Assembly: GCA_949317995.1 (NCBI GenBank)
Contig: OX439049.1
Span: forward strand, 15,128,395-15,192,394
DNA: 64,000 nucleotides
Reading direction: 5' to 3'
Source: Acholoe squamosa
Taxonomy: Eukaryota > Annelida > Polychaeta > Phyllodocida > Polynoidae
A program made the position numbers and the translations under genes. Positions 1-13,716 of the stretch are shown here, in pieces; position 1 is the first letter of the stretch; each line of letters begins with the position of its first letter. Below the pieces are notes generated by a model, which was not told the origin of the DNA, did not search any database, and saw only the letters and a program-made list of their open reading frames with translations.

Positions 1-282
1 TAACTTGCTACATTGTTTTCTCTTTACCATAGGATGAAAATGAATGGAAGGGGGGGGGCTGTTAAGATGCATTGAGATGATGTTACAAAAGATTCCCTTG
101 GCAGAGGAGATGTGAATACTGTCAATACCCTTGACTAATTGAGAACTAGGATCATTTTCATACAATTAACATTTGATTTACTATGAATCGAGATATTTCA
201 TCCCATAAGCACAAACACTATCGTGGAGAGGACATTTATATGATGAATTAAACCATGTTATCCCATGATTCTGGATCAGATC
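1..282. other. Non-coding, nothing recognised
   Basis: AT-rich sequence with a short G run near position 51. I see no gene, RNA or repeat here other than ordinary short homopolymers. Confidence 0.5.
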
Positions 283-731
283 ATGCTTTTTTGGTCATAA
301 CCCAGTTCTGTTATCAGGGTTTAGGCGAACTCTGAGATCTTTTATTTTTTTTTCTAAGACATCTTTGGAGTGATTCTGGACATGTTAATGAATTGGAGAA
401 GTCAACCTCGCCATACATTTCCAGTTAAAACCGTTCAGAGTTCTATGGGGAATCGTACCTCGGCCACTGTGGCAATAGACAGACTCGCTGTCCACTACTC
501 CATGCTGGATGGTACTAGAAACCAATGCTGAGGAGGATCGCTTGGCTATAGAAAATGTCTTCTACTGCAGTTATTCTGGGGTTATAAGGTAAGAAATTAA
601 TACAAAATGGAGGAATTATTTTGATAAACGCATTAATGTATCTTTAACTCAGGACTCGGTGGGGTTAGCTGAGAATAACCCCCTCCCACTGCACGGTCGG
701 GGGTTATTCCCAGCAAACCCCACCAAGTCCT
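283..731 (-). repeat. Composite tRNA-headed repeat, copy A (internally deleted)
   Basis: This copy shares several blocks with the fuller copy at 8,741-9,673: the end block (TGCTTTTTTGGTC), the block around 415-440 reading as the reverse of GGTTTTAACTGGAAATGTAT, a tRNA-like head at about 446-510 (minus strand), and the block AAAATGTCTTCT...GGGGTTATAAGGTAAGAAATT at about 553-597. About 560 bp of the middle present in copy B is missing. The distal end carries a hairpin at 651-731 whose arms are not found in the other copies. Pol III transcription from the tRNA-like head would run on the minus strand toward 283. Confidence 0.7.
651..731. repeat. Terminal hairpin of composite repeat copy A
   Basis: Left arm 651-683 and right arm 699-731 are inverted copies of each other (about 29 of 33 positions). 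The apex at 684-698 reads TCCCACTGCACGGTC. A nearly identical apex is found in the otherwise unrelated hairpin of copy D. Confidence 0.75.
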
Positions 732-3110
732 GGATCAAATAGAGAATACCATTCCACTGACAAGAGCAGACTTACTCTCAACTTATATGATAAGAGAATA
801 ATTAGAGAATAGACAACGATCTTCTTCACATTGAGACTGTCTGTTGTCCTACGATGCACGAATGCAGGCAGTTGAGATGTGAAGAAGGAGTTGTCTATTG
901 TATTTATAAAATATTGTACATTTCCTTCCAATCAATCAAGTACCCAATCAAGGTATTTGTACACCAATTAATGGCACTTGACTGGTTTACAGCTATGGTG
1001 ACCTTGCTCAGGTGTGCACTGTACTGCTATAATGCACTCAAGGTCACTTCCATCGTGCAGCAGAGCACTGCCAGCTGTGTTATAATACTCTACGCTGTAA
1101 CTTACATTTGTTGTATTCGAGCATTATTTCTTTATTTCTTTATTCCAACAATTTCTTTATTCCAATAATTATTCGATCATCATGGTTATTTGAGTTCCTG
1201 CTTTTCATGGAGGCAAGTGTGGTGTAGGTTTTGCCTGAGGTCAACACTTTCTTACCGAGAGTTGAAAAGGTGAGTTGGTCAAAGAGTATAATTATAAAAT
1301 GTTTTCAGAGTGTTCTCCTTATAGGCTGGGAACCAGACCAAGACCTTTACATTCCCACTATCAGAAAGAAATTGGATTCTGTAAATCAGCCTTTAGTTGC
1401 AGGTTCATCTGAGGATGCTTTCTAGATAGGACTTTCTGCAGATTACTTATATCTTCTATTTCATTGGTCTTTGTGAGCGTAAAGTGATCCTACACAAACA
1501 AAATCAGCCTAGTGCAATGGACTACCCAAAGTGCCCATAGATAATCCACAAAACTTTCCATCGTTGGCTCACATGTCCTTCCAGGATACACATTCACTTT
1601 GGAATACCTATTTGAGTGAGATTCTGACACCACTCAGTACAGAAATAACACTTTGTTGCAAGGAAATATCATTCCTTTTGGAAGTTTGCTTCTTTATTTC
1701 ATATATTGTTTTCAAAAAGGGTGGTAACAGAAACACCACAGGATGTCTTATCTAAAAGTTATTCTATTTCTACCCCACATACCCTGTGTATTCTTGTTCA
1801 TGATACCTCCTATATACCAAGGTAGCAGATTGTCCCATGGGCGCGGCCATTGCTGGAGCTTGTTACCAGTGAGTTGTACTGATAAGAACTATCAGATGGG
1901 TACCAGTTGACCCCCTAGAGGCCACCACCCGGGCCTGCAGTCCTTTCATGTATGTGTGAAAATCTTGGGTCCACACCAGACCTAAAATCACAGCCATTGG
2001 CCCCCTGTCAGCGCCAGATTTTACCCCTACACCAAGTACAGTTGCACTATGAGAAGGTAGACTTTAAAATTGCATATTGCCTTGATATAGGGCCTTCTCT
2101 GAACAATGGTGATCATGATCCTGGACTGCAGCCCTAGCAAATTATTCGTTAGGGCGAATTTCTTGTAGCACACCAACCGTATTGATTTGAAATATTCTCA
2201 AAGAGTCAGTTCTACATTGGCCCATGATGATGACTAAGGAACATGAACTTTGAGCATTAGGTAACCATTAAAGGCTGTAGCTGGCTCTGACTCCTCCACC
2301 CGCTCTCCCAATCATAAAGCTAATTAATCAGGAATTCACTTTGGCAGACTACCTAAACCTTTAGGGGAGGTCACCTGGGTTTGGCTACATTGACAGGCCC
2401 CCTGGCATTACAGGTATACGTTTACTACTGGTGAACAATGCAACGATCCTCTGATCTTCTGCACCAAGTCAACCTCACTCAGGTTTCTCTATCTCTGCCA
2501 GGGGCAAGAGACCACTATTTTTTTTCTAAGATATGGGTTTCATCTCAATAAAGTTCCGTCCCGATATCCCTGTTGAAGGTAACATCGGTCAAGTTTAAGG
2601 TTGTATTAGGCCACTTATTTTTTTATATTTGAATTTATCAACTCACCCCCAATGGTAATTGAAATACCATTGTTTAATGTAACATTCTAGGCATATAGCA
2701 CACACAAGAACTAACGTGCATGAGTTAGAGTTAGAGTGCTAAAGAAATACTTAGTAGACCCCCAGGTTAGAGGTATAAATCATTTTGATCCTTCTAAAGT
2801 TGACAAGATTTTACCAACAATACTTTTGCATACATCCTCTTACCCCCCCCCCCCCCCACTGTTAATAATATGTTCACCCTAAATCAAAAATATCTGAACA
2901 ACATGTTTTGTCACTTGTTTCTGATATGATGTTTGATATGTTCTACGCTTGAAGGAACTCCCTATGTCAGCAAACACGTCCTAATCTCTAAACACCAGGC
3001 ACTTATGTAGGTGTAATCCCCTGACTTTGAATCACCCTCAGGGCAGCAAGAGGGCTACTATATCAACGCTTCAAAGCCTGATTTATTCCCATAATTTAAT
3101 ATTTATTTGC
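732..3110. other. Non-coding stretch, no gene seen
   Basis: Short open frames only, with no recognisable domains. A run of 15 C residues lies at 2,843-2,857. Otherwise I see nothing I can name. Confidence 0.5.
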
Positions 3111-3174
3111 CATCATGATGCACCAATGCAGTGCTGGTCAGTCTACTCACCTACTGCTTTGGTGCATCATAATG
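3111..3174. repeat. Dispersed 60-bp palindrome, copy 1
   Basis: The two halves are inverted copies: the left half contains CATGATGCACCAATGCAG and the right half contains CTGCTTTGGTGCATCAT, around a centre GGTCAGTCTACTCACC. The same design recurs at 19.7, 32.0, 32.1, 34.4, 40.6, 41.5 and 42.1 kb. A more decayed relative follows at about 3,206-3,263. Family unknown. Confidence 0.65.
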
Positions 3175-3263
3175 ACCTTTAGGGAGTATATCAAACCTGT
3201 AGGCCTTACATGAACGATCTCCTGGTGGATATATCCTCACCTGAACTGCCTTCATGTATCATG

Positions 3264-4007
3264 ACAACCAAGTAGCTTGATGTGTATATACACACTATGG
3301 GGCCTTTAAATGGCTAAATCAGCTAAAAGCCATTGAGGGGTTAACTATTGAGATAATGCATTTGTACAAATAACACTTAGCCTAAATCCCCAGCAGCTGA
3401 AATGCAGTGAGTGGTCAGAGGACCATAGAGACTCAGTTGACTCAGCGATTGTAATCTATGTATTAGTCCGATCCCTGAATACTAACATTAATCTTGAAAA
3501 CAAATTTCTACCACAATCGTGTTATGAGTCAGCTACTCTAGTTGTAAACACCCTAAAGTACCTTGACTACCCCCTCCCCGAAAATAAATGTGTATAGTGA
3601 CCCGGACTACCCGGATATTCTGCAGCCAATGAAATCATCTATTTATGTCTGCAAAGGCCTTTGAAAGGTCAAAGAAATATTTATGCAAACCTTTCCTTTC
3701 TCCACGTCCACCTGTCTGGGTCTGTGCAATGAAAGGGGTCATCAAGTACTTGATCAGCTAGTCCATTTAATGCCAGTAGTTGTATTTTGTTACTGAAAGA
3801 TCAATATTTACACACATTAGCATCCTCCTACATGCAAAAACTAATCGGTAGCAATCAGTCATGTATGGGTGGATAGCTCTTCTGCAATACATGTATAAAG
3901 GGTAAAATAAAATAAAATATTCTTATTGGATCAACAGAAAATGTGTTGAGCTATTCCATACGAAAACCTCAGACTTAATTACTTATTATCATGTACCTGC
4001 CCTCCTC

Positions 4008-4010
<3 letters not shown>
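3264..4010. other. Non-coding stretch, no gene seen
   Basis: AT-rich, no recognisable coding sequence or repeat family. Confidence 0.5.

Positions 4011-4078
<68 letters not shown>
4011..4078. repeat. (TC)n microsatellite
   Basis: Almost pure TC dinucleotide repeat with one TTT interruption. The S/L-rich frames across it are by-products of the repeat. Confidence 0.95.
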
Positions 4079-4605
4079 ATTCATTGAAAATTTTGGAAAA
4101 GGATCTGCAGTATCATTTTCTCATAATCTTAAAAATGGTAGCCCTGAAGATAGATTCACCCGATAGGCTTCTTCCAGATATACCTTTAATGTATCTACCT
4201 ATTGTAACAAGTGATCTCATTCAGCATTCAGCTATATATCCCTACACCAAATTGCATTTTCGGATCCTGTACAGAGTCTTGTCAGGTAAACCAACATGCC
4301 CACAAGGAGTAAACTGAGCCATTTAAATAGAATGCCTCAGGTGCCTAGAAAATACTTAAAATGCTCAAATTTCCTTGTGTGCTGGCTCATGGCGGGGTCA
4401 TAATGTATTGAGTCCCTCTGGTTGTAATTATATATCATTTATCTTAATGTGTAATCTTTGGTATAGCTCAGAGCCATGTGTCAACCACAAAGAAGATTTC
4501 CTGTCCCTGTTAATCTCAAAATTAAAGGACATGCATCGTTTTAAATACAGTCTGACTCTTAACTCACACGAGTACACATTAAGGTTGATTTACGCTGTTA
4601 TACAC

Positions 4606-4615
4606 CCTCTCTCTC

Positions 4616-4669
<54 letters not shown>
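4606..4669. repeat. (CT)n microsatellite
   Basis: CT dinucleotide repeat with two TTT interruptions in its first 20 bp; second such tract within 600 bp. Confidence 0.95.
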
Positions 4670-4670
<1 letters not shown>

Positions 4671-7600
4671 ACTGGTATATATAGTTAAATTCAGGTATAC
4701 CTTTCCATTCTTATGTAGAGCATATAAACTGGCTCTAGATCTAATGTCATCAATGAACCTGCCCTTATCATCTTGTAGCATGGTGACCCAGGTGTCTTAA
4801 TGGTCGGACTAATTATAGGAAACACTGACATTATCTGCCACAGTAATTTGTCTCTCATTAGAGAGCTCAAGGTTGGGCTATAAAATTGCCATCACTTCAA
4901 GTCTCCCCATTCATAAGTACAGATCTCTTCATCTTCATTAACTTTTCTTATTATACTTTTATATCCTTGTCATTGGGACTTCCTATCTCAGTAGCACAGT
5001 CCTACTAATTCAACCAGATATAAAGCACACTGTATTTTTATTAGATAGCTGTCGGCTGTAAGGTAGTTTCTCCTGTTAGATAATCATTCAGAACGTCTGT
5101 GATAAAACATCACATTGTACTGAGACTACCGGGGAGTATGTAATTCACAGAAGAGGAAAACTTGGCACAAGACTATAGATTGGCGATAGTTTCATCCAAT
5201 GCAATGCAATTTCAAAGGACTTCATCTTGCATGTAAAGTCAATTCTGACTCAATTCATGAATTTAATGTGTTTAAGCTAAATTTTAGGAATGTACATGTG
5301 GCAGAGGATTATTGTGAAGTTGTACTCCTGGTAAGTGTTTTATCAGAGGAAATGATGTTATATAAAAAGAAAGACATTTCAGCTTTTTTCAGCTCCACAG
5401 TATATATGCATTCAGGTTCACTTCCCTTGGTGGGCATGATACAACTATACAGGACTGGTAAATTTTCTCTTTATATCAAATGAGACGTCATGTCAACACT
5501 TTTGGAGTCTATCTTACCTATGGTCAGCATGGTGAACAGGTGCAGCCCTGGCAAGTAGATCGACCATGGCTGGTAATATATTAAATACGCAAAGTATACA
5601 TCATTCACCCCTTAAATCGGTTTGAGGTATGTTCAGTGATGTTGGCCAGCTTCCCTAACACCCAGACATAGCTTCCTGGGGTGGGTCCAATCTAAGTGCG
5701 GGATGCTGGCCCAGGTCGGGGATGCTAGCCAACACGCTGAGGCTGATTTTGTTACAAATCAGCTCAAGTATCATCAGACCACTAGGATAGGAATTCCAAC
5801 TTCCTGCTGCCAAGACTTGCAATGCCAACAAGGCATGTGGTATATTTCTGAGATCATTCAGTGAAGTATATAAAGACTTAACTTACAGCTAAAACCACGA
5901 GCTATGGGCGAGCCATATTGCCTCCATAGCTTTCTCCGATAAGACGTGGTCTTGTCCTACGACCAGGCAAATAAAAGAGCAAATATGCCATCCCTGTAGC
6001 CTAGATCACTTGTCCAGGAAGTCATTCCTCGAAAACTATGGATGGGCAATCCCAGTATTCAGTTATAAGGGGCTACAGTGTTAAATTTGTATGGGGTTAA
6101 TAGTAGGGCTGGTCCAGCCGATCCGAGGTGTTTATGAAATGCCAGGGTGGTAGCGGTTTTCTTCCTTGCCAGATGGATGCTGCCACCAGATACTGTTAGC
6201 CTAGAGGTCACCCTTATTGCAAAGCTGTAATCACGGCTGTATTGGACAACCAGTATAATAGATACAGGTCCCGTGCATAATGGGTGAGAAGTTGTTATCT
6301 CTCAAAGCTCTATGGCGGTAACTTTGTAATCTGTCATTTCCCGGGAAAAGCCGAATAAAACCATTTCTGTAACTCTATGGGATTTGCGTACAAATCCTGC
6401 TTCGTGGGGTGAATGGATAAGTGTATTTAGGGTACAGCTGAGTGCCAAGACCACTCTCCATGCATCAACTTAATGGTAGACCAACACAGGCTTCCAATAA
6501 ACAGATGGCTTAGAAATTTAGGTACAGAAATGATCAAGATGTGCATTTGAGCACTTGAGGCTGTGGATAGTCATCGGTTGGTGGAGTAGTGGGGAGGGGG
6601 AGGGGGTGATCTGATTTGAATGCAACTTTCATTTTGGCCGATCCTTAGGTTATGTTGACACAGTGAAAGGAACTTCTTAAGCATTACAGTTGACTAACAT
6701 TTTTTATCAGTACGGCATGTAGTGGATCAGTCAATAACGTCCATTTATAAATAAAAAAAAAAAAAGGAATAAGCAGTTGATCATAGATTTTCCATTAATA
6801 AAAGTCTCTTCACTTTTAGAGAACCATGAGCCTACGTCTTTGAAATTGTATACCATTATGATATATCCATCCCACAGAGAGTGGTATTGCTGCCTTGAAT
6901 AATGGAGTCAGCCCCTCCATATCACAAGGAGGCCCATAATACGTAAGGCCCCTACTAACTGTGCAGGCAAGCATAGGAACCATGATCAAAAGCCAGGCAA
7001 CTAGCCAAATGGGCAAGTGAGGAAATCTGCCAGGCAGGGGCTGGTATATATACATGCATTGTCATATTGTGTCACAGTGGGTGCTCACAAGACGCTCTTA
7101 CCCTTTGATTGTCACAGAACGTATTAATGCATTATCACCATTTGACATTGTGATGCGTAATTGCCCTGCTGAAGACGCTACAAGCGATTCAACCATGCAT
7201 CGTGCTGACACTGAATGGTTGATACACATAATGATGCAAAGCGGCATCGACCTGATATGCCAACTGAATTGGTTTATCATGCTAAGAAAGAGGAATAGGC
7301 CTACACCTCAGGGCATCATATGGCTCTTAGAGGAGTAAGGCATGTATAAAATAATAAATACAACATGAGCCTTTGACGTGTACATTCCCTGGGAGGATAG
7401 CACCTTGTAAAAATTGACCTTGGGGCATGGTGTTAATGAATAGGTATGGCAGACTTCTGGTGTCTGTCTTCTTCTAAGCATGATACAGCCGACATGGAAA
7501 GACATTCACCTATAAAGAAACTGTTGCATATGTGTATATATGATATGAATGCAAATGCGTTTTCCTTGATGTGCAATTTCAATAAGTTGCGTAGTTGTCC

Positions 7601-8740
7601 TATATTCTGATTTATGTAACGTACTGTGATCAAGAAGCTTAGATACTGTAGTATCCCTGCTGTGATGATGCTGTACGAGCTAGCCGGCAAGGCCAGGACC
7701 ATGATGTGAATTCATTCTCTAGTACAGTGGAATGTAGGGATAGACTACGATTGCTCTGCATTAAGGGGCCTTATTCGAAAATCGTGTAATAGAGGTAGGC
7801 AGAGATGTCATAGCTGTGCAGTGAATGATGTAGTCTGATATTGACTGCACTGTCAGGGTACTCACATGCCTGATTACTCAATCACTTTGAATTATTTGGT
7901 GATAAGATCTGTGGGTAACACTCAGCCTTGACAAAATGATGGTGTGATTTATCTCTAACAAATCGTGGGATTCGTAAATCATGTCCATGGATGTGACAAG
8001 TGTGTCAGGTTTGGGGTGGGATCAAATTATCCATAATTGGATCAAGGCCTTTTTTCCATTCAGTTTCCCTATCTCAAACCCCAAACCAGTTGTCAGCCCA
8101 CCATTCACCTGTTAGATGCTTTGTCATGCACTTACATCAAATCAACATTACTTCTGGGCAGAGGTCAACGACTTATGGATAGTAAAAGAGCTTCAGAAGT
8201 CTTCAGAGCAATGAACTGAGCGTTGAGTAGATTTTTAGAGTCGTAACACGTTCTTGTTTGGCATTTTATGGCTTTTGAAGGTGTTCACCCTATTTCTCAA
8301 CCTACATATCAGACAAGGTTTTACAGATCGATTTGCGACTAAAGGTGGCTTCCATCTTTCGCCTGGTGTTAACACTTTGTACTCGCCAATTCAGTAGATA
8401 TAAAAGAACAGCTCAGTTTTGGAAGTACATTGACAGATGGTGTATCAATGCTGAGCAACCTTTGTTAATGATAATTCAATTACTTTGTCTCCTGGATATC
8501 GTGCTTTGTACTACCTACCTGTTGCATGATATATCAAAGTACCGAAGTAAAGTGGTAGCGATCCTAGCCGTGTGTTTATCCCATCATGCCAATTGCCCCA
8601 TGCACAATTATTAGCATCTTATACAATCCAATCGTGACAGCTCAATGCCATTACAGGCTCATCCGGCTGCATCCATGTATATAAGTCCCCCCCCCCTGAG
8701 CTTGTGAGGATGCATTATCTCACGATTCAGGGCCATCAGC
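4670..8740. other. Non-coding stretch, no gene seen
   Basis: Four kilobases with only short, unrelated open frames (under 100 codons) on both strands, none with a recognisable motif. No TIR element or tandem array noticed. Confidence 0.45.
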
Positions 8741-9673
8741 AAGCTTTTTTGGTCTTAACCCCGTTTCATTATCAGGGTATAACTGCACTCTGAGACTTCA
8801 TTTATTTTTCTAAGACCATATTGGTTTGAAACTGGACATGTTAATAAATGAGAGAAGTATACAACGTCAACCTCTCCATACATTTCCAGTTAAAACTGTT
8901 CAAGACTCTATGGGGAAACGCTCCCCGGCCGCTGTGGCAGGAGACGAGCTTGCTGTCCACTATACCAAGCCGACCGGTGCTAGAAACTCATGTAAATGAA
9001 GGATTTGAAAAGGTTTTCCGACATACCTGAAGTTTACAAACCTCGTTAGCAGAGAATCCAATGGAGCCAGGTGGAGTTATCAACAGGGAACCATCCTTAG
9101 ATATCCTATATGAACATGCCATGCCTAATTTATCCATTTGGTCGAAATAAATAAGAATCCATTGATTTTCCATAGCAATACGGGTCAGCACCCGCCCCGT
9201 CCGGCTATTCCTTGTTCAATGCGAAATCTGACCTAGTTCTTACATCCCGGCACCTTCCCACTTCGTAAACAAGACGGAATGGCCTTGTGCGTTGGATCGC
9301 TATGTAAAACCATTGGATTCTCATTTATTTATAAGAAAATGAGGACAAAATGTAGTTGAACACCAACTAGAGATCGTATATTTGGCAGTGCTAGAAGTAC
9401 AGGACTTGACATGGTTGGATTTTACCCGAAAAATGTGTGTAAAGGTGGAGGTATGTCAGGCCGAACAACAACATGGCCACGACGGCTATGCAAACCATGC
9501 GGATAGCATGCACTTAGAAAATGTCTTCTCCTGGATTAATGCTGGGGTTATAAGGTAAGAAATTATTACATAATGGATGAATAAGTGTGATAAACGCATT
9601 AATTGCATTGATATTGGAGGTGAATATTTCAAGCAAACCTCACCTTGTCCTCCAATATCAATACATTAATAGC
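8741..9673 (-). repeat. Composite tRNA-headed repeat, copy B
   Basis: Nearly full-length copy, collinear with the reverse complement of copy D (53,119-54,095). Read on the minus strand the order is: terminal hairpin (about 9,607-9,665), a block with a splice-donor-like AAGGTAAGAAATT, an internal inverted repeat (arms near AATCCATTGATTTTCC at about 9,150-9,175 and its partner near 9,300-9,330), the tRNA-like head (8,910-8,972, with an A-box-like TGGTATAGTGGACAGC and a diverged B box), and a tail ending in AAAAAAGCTT. The tRNA head plus about 170 bp of tail resembles a SINE; the roughly 700 bp in front of it is carried along in every copy. Confidence 0.75.
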
Positions 9674-11057
9674 TTAATAAGCCTAAGAAGCTATGGTCTG
9701 AAAATGCATACAAACATTTAATACCCAACATTATATGAGCCCTACCCTGAGTTCATGTAGACATGCAGTAATCTCCTGAAATAGTTCATAAGCTGGGGCA
9801 AATACTAAGTGTTTTATGGTATGATCCATGGAGGGCGGGGGACATTGTGACTTCCCGTAGGTTGATCCTGTGGAGAGCACCACCCACACCATACCCCATG
9901 ATACCTGCCCCTCCAGTACCCTACTGTACTGGGGCATCTGGCAGGAAGGATCAGCCAGTGTCAACGGTCAGGGATCAAAGGGATACATAACTACATGCAA
10001 TATACCCGTAATGGTAGACCTAAACCACTGCTTTAAATCCATGGGCACCTCTATTGTGTTGATTTAGGAGTACTCTTGTTCGAATGGTTATCATGGGATG
10101 AGTTTCAACATGACATGTTGAACCTTTTGAGAGGGCGTCTTTGGAACTCAGTCATTTAGCACAGAGTTGTCAGAGAATAGCATTGACCTTTAAGTGTATT
10201 GTAATATAGTGAGGGAGTGCATAATGAATAGACCAATTCTTCGCAAATGGGCATTAATGAAGCTTGGCTCTGTCAAATTAGGATATAGAAACTGCTCATT
10301 TTTACCCATGCAACCCTTATGACTACTCTAGATTATCTCCTTAGACATTGTGGTAGTCTCTTATTGCTGCTGTGTTCTTTAATATTTTGACAGCTAGTGG
10401 CCCTCTATGATCCACATCCATTGGGGATACTCCCTTTCCTAAGGGGCTCATCGAGGAAGGGTACATTGCATAAAAGTCATATCATATTCATATCTATATA
10501 TAAAGGCTACCCCATAGACCCTCTCTTACACACAAGATGTCTAGCTGTGTCCCCCGTCAGCATTTGTGAATTGAGGATAATGTCTATAGAAACTAAATTT
10601 TCGAAGTGGATGAAACCATGTCCTTTACAACCCCACAGTACATTGATAATAATGACTTCTTAAAGTACACCAGCAGCAGATATGTTGTTACCTTCAGGCA
10701 CCTTCTCCCTGCACACATGTCTACATACGTAATATATACATACTGGGCGAATGTATGAGGGCTGCAAAATGTGATGGTCAATCTCACAGTATAGAGTGAA
10801 CAGAGTAGTAATATCGGTCTTTATTACTCTCATAACTCTCCAGGCCTGGATGGTAGGTGTTCAGTATATGTGCTATACAAGCAATAATGGACTCAACTTA
10901 TCTTTTACGGAAGCCGTGGAGGGCCACACCTTGAAAAATTCAAGTTAAACTTTTTTATCTCCAATATGGAAACAACATAAAATGGAACATAAAAAAACTA
11001 CTGTTAAACCTGAAATTTCACCTGTCAACTTTCAAAGTAGAAAGACAATCTGCTGTT
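9674..11057. other. Non-coding stretch, no gene seen
   Basis: Only short open frames without recognisable motifs. Confidence 0.45.
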
Positions 11058-11139
11058 AATATGATATTTTCACCTGTCAATTTGACAGTTGACAGCATAT
11101 TTATTTCTTACTTGACAGTTGACAGGGGAAATATCATGT
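11058..11139. repeat. Hairpin with GACAG-type arms
   Basis: ATGATATTTTCACCTGTCAA at the left pairs with the inverted TTGACAGGGGAAATATCAT at the right. The inner part also contains two copies of TTGACAGTTGACAG. Isolated in this window; could be a short foldback element. Confidence 0.6.
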
Positions 11140-13640
11140 TGACAGCATGAGGCTGAAGATACATAGGTGCTAGGCCCCAATAAAATGAAGGTCCTAGTCC
11201 CGCCCACAATATTTTGTTTTATCCTAAATCTCTGACTTCCTTTCAATGAGAACAAGTCCATAAAGCAATGTTTTTATGGATAGGAAAATTGTCGTTTATT
11301 AAGGAGGCCCAGTATGATTTTATCAATTTTAGATAAATAGCCATAGCCTCCAATCAGGCACATTCAGGCCCCACAAAATGTACATAGATAGCAGGTTTGA
11401 GCAAAAGACAGTAAATTGGTAAATATATGCATAGAACAACAAGAACGTGCAAGAAGTCAAATCTCTGTTAGTCAGATGTTGAATTGCCGTTATTCTATCT
11501 CCAATTACTGAGGTCTTTATGCCCTCTTTTGATGTTCACAGGACTTGACAGGGTGTAACTTATCTGAAGCAGTTGAGAGAAGATAACAGTAAAAAAGGGC
11601 ATTTCACCCCCAAAAGATGAAAGCAGGCAGGGCATTATCTATGAGTACAAAAATGGGATGAAGTGTAAAGTGTAGCTCCATAAGAGGCAGTCACATGATA
11701 GAGCCATTAGCCATATTAAATGTGTGAAATAATGGACTTCCTGTGGCATAATGCATCCTAGGTCAGTGCCACATGCAATGTGATTGTTGCCCTATGGCAG
11801 AATGCCAACATAGCTAAGGTAGGAATGACTCATGTGCTGTGGTGTGCTATAGGCGTACATGAATCTTATATGTATAAGACTTTATCAAGACTGCAGGTTC
11901 CTGAGTGTACTTCAAGATTGTGGTCAGAGCACTATATGCCTCTACATGTCTGTAAGTGCTGTATTATTATATACATTACCACAAGACCAGTAAAAAACGA
12001 ATTGTATAACCATGGTATGATTCATAGCTTTATTCCAAAGATGACAGTTGAAATAAATTAAGATAAATACAGTTATTTTAAAATTATGCAAAATTGCCCC
12101 AGTGGAACTGCTTAGAGGTCTACCAAGGAACACGATTCTGACCCACTTGGTCTAAAATTAGATTGTGACATCACAGACTGAAGTTGGATGGTGAGAAAGG
12201 GGATGGGGTAGGAGGTTTGTCCAGGGGCTCAGGAACTGGTTCCTAGACTACAATACATGCCATGTGAGAATTTGATTCTCATTGTTTAATGCCAAGACTC
12301 TCCCTACCAGGGGAAAAACTGCTTGCCATGGATATATAACGGAGCTAACATATTGAAATCAGGCTCTCTAACTAACTTTATTCCATAGAAAAGAATAAGA
12401 AGAAAGAAAATCTATATCATTTGCCAGGCATTATGAAACTTAAATGTCCATGCTCCTTTTCAGAATGACTTTATCCATGTCGATTTTAAAGATATCCCCT
12501 TGTCACCATGAAACATTTAGTTGTCATGACCCATCTATGGAGATACAAATCAAGTTGAAAAATCATTTTGAAAAAGTATCAGCTGAATCAATCATATGCA
12601 CAGTAAATATCTATAGAACTTACTTTGTGTCACTCCAATTTTCTCAAAACGTTACAGAATCTACTTTATGTCACTTCAATTTTCTCAAAATGTTACACAA
12701 TGCATGTCTCAGTCTCATTTGCAACAGACACATGCCACTTATTACTGATCCTTGCGAACTTTCTCTTTGCATTAGCCCTGCATACAGACATTCACATGAT
12801 TATCTCCCTATACAAACACCATTCCTTTGAACTCTAGGGTTATGAAGTACATGCTCACAGTCTGACAATGCATTGAACCAACTCCCTCTACAATCACCCT
12901 TTAAAGGCTGCTAAAGCATTAATGCAACAGGCTCATTGGTTTTTATGAGGCATGAATGCAGCCCAGGCGAGTCTCCTCAGAAGGGTTTTATCCCTGGATC
13001 ATAATGATCATATGACGTGGATAAAGGTTTTCTCAAAAGGGTAAAAAATGAAAATGATGAATCAATGCAGCCTTGAGAAGTTCGAGGTTGTTGTTAAAGA
13101 GCTGCAGGACACCGGAAGTCTGCTGACAGAGCAGAAAATATGTGACTGCATCCCATTGCTACGGGTATTAAAGATCGTCAGAGCGTCCCACTAGGTGGCA
13201 GGTGTAAGGGAGGGGTTATTGGTGGCTGAGGATTGTGTCACAACAAGGGAGAAGTCAGTTATTTCAGGTCGTCCTTATACATCAGAGGGACACCGTCATT
13301 TCCATGTCAGCATGCGCTGAATTCGTGCAAATACATACAGTCTGAAACTGTTCTACGTGGAGGGGAGAGTCTTCTGATGGGGGCTGATGGGAAAGGTGCA
13401 GGGTCCGCTAGTCATGGGATGATAGTGGAGGGGACATTATTATGTTGAGGATAATGTCTTGCTCCTCTTATTAATGATACAATCTTATTATCCTTGGGAC
13501 TATTTTTGCCCCTCTGATCAATGATACTGTATTAATGGGGGAATTCAACTTGGTATCATTGTATTTTCAGCTAGAACATTGTATTTCCTTAACATTTTTG
13601 GGGTCCATATTCCTTCTTTTTTTCCTTCCCTTTAATTTCG
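11140..13640. other. Non-coding stretch with one short direct repeat
   Basis: At about 12,617-12,703 a 44-bp block (ending CAATTTTCTCAAAA...TTACA) occurs twice in tandem. No gene or mobile element recognised in the rest. Confidence 0.45.

Positions 13641-13713
<73 letters not shown>
13641..13713. repeat. (TA)n microsatellite, left flank of TIR element
   Basis: About 36 TA units directly abutting the left end of the 1.34-kb element. (TA)n resumes at 15,051, consistent with the element having landed inside one TA tract. Confidence 0.95.
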
Positions 13714-13716
<3 letters not shown>

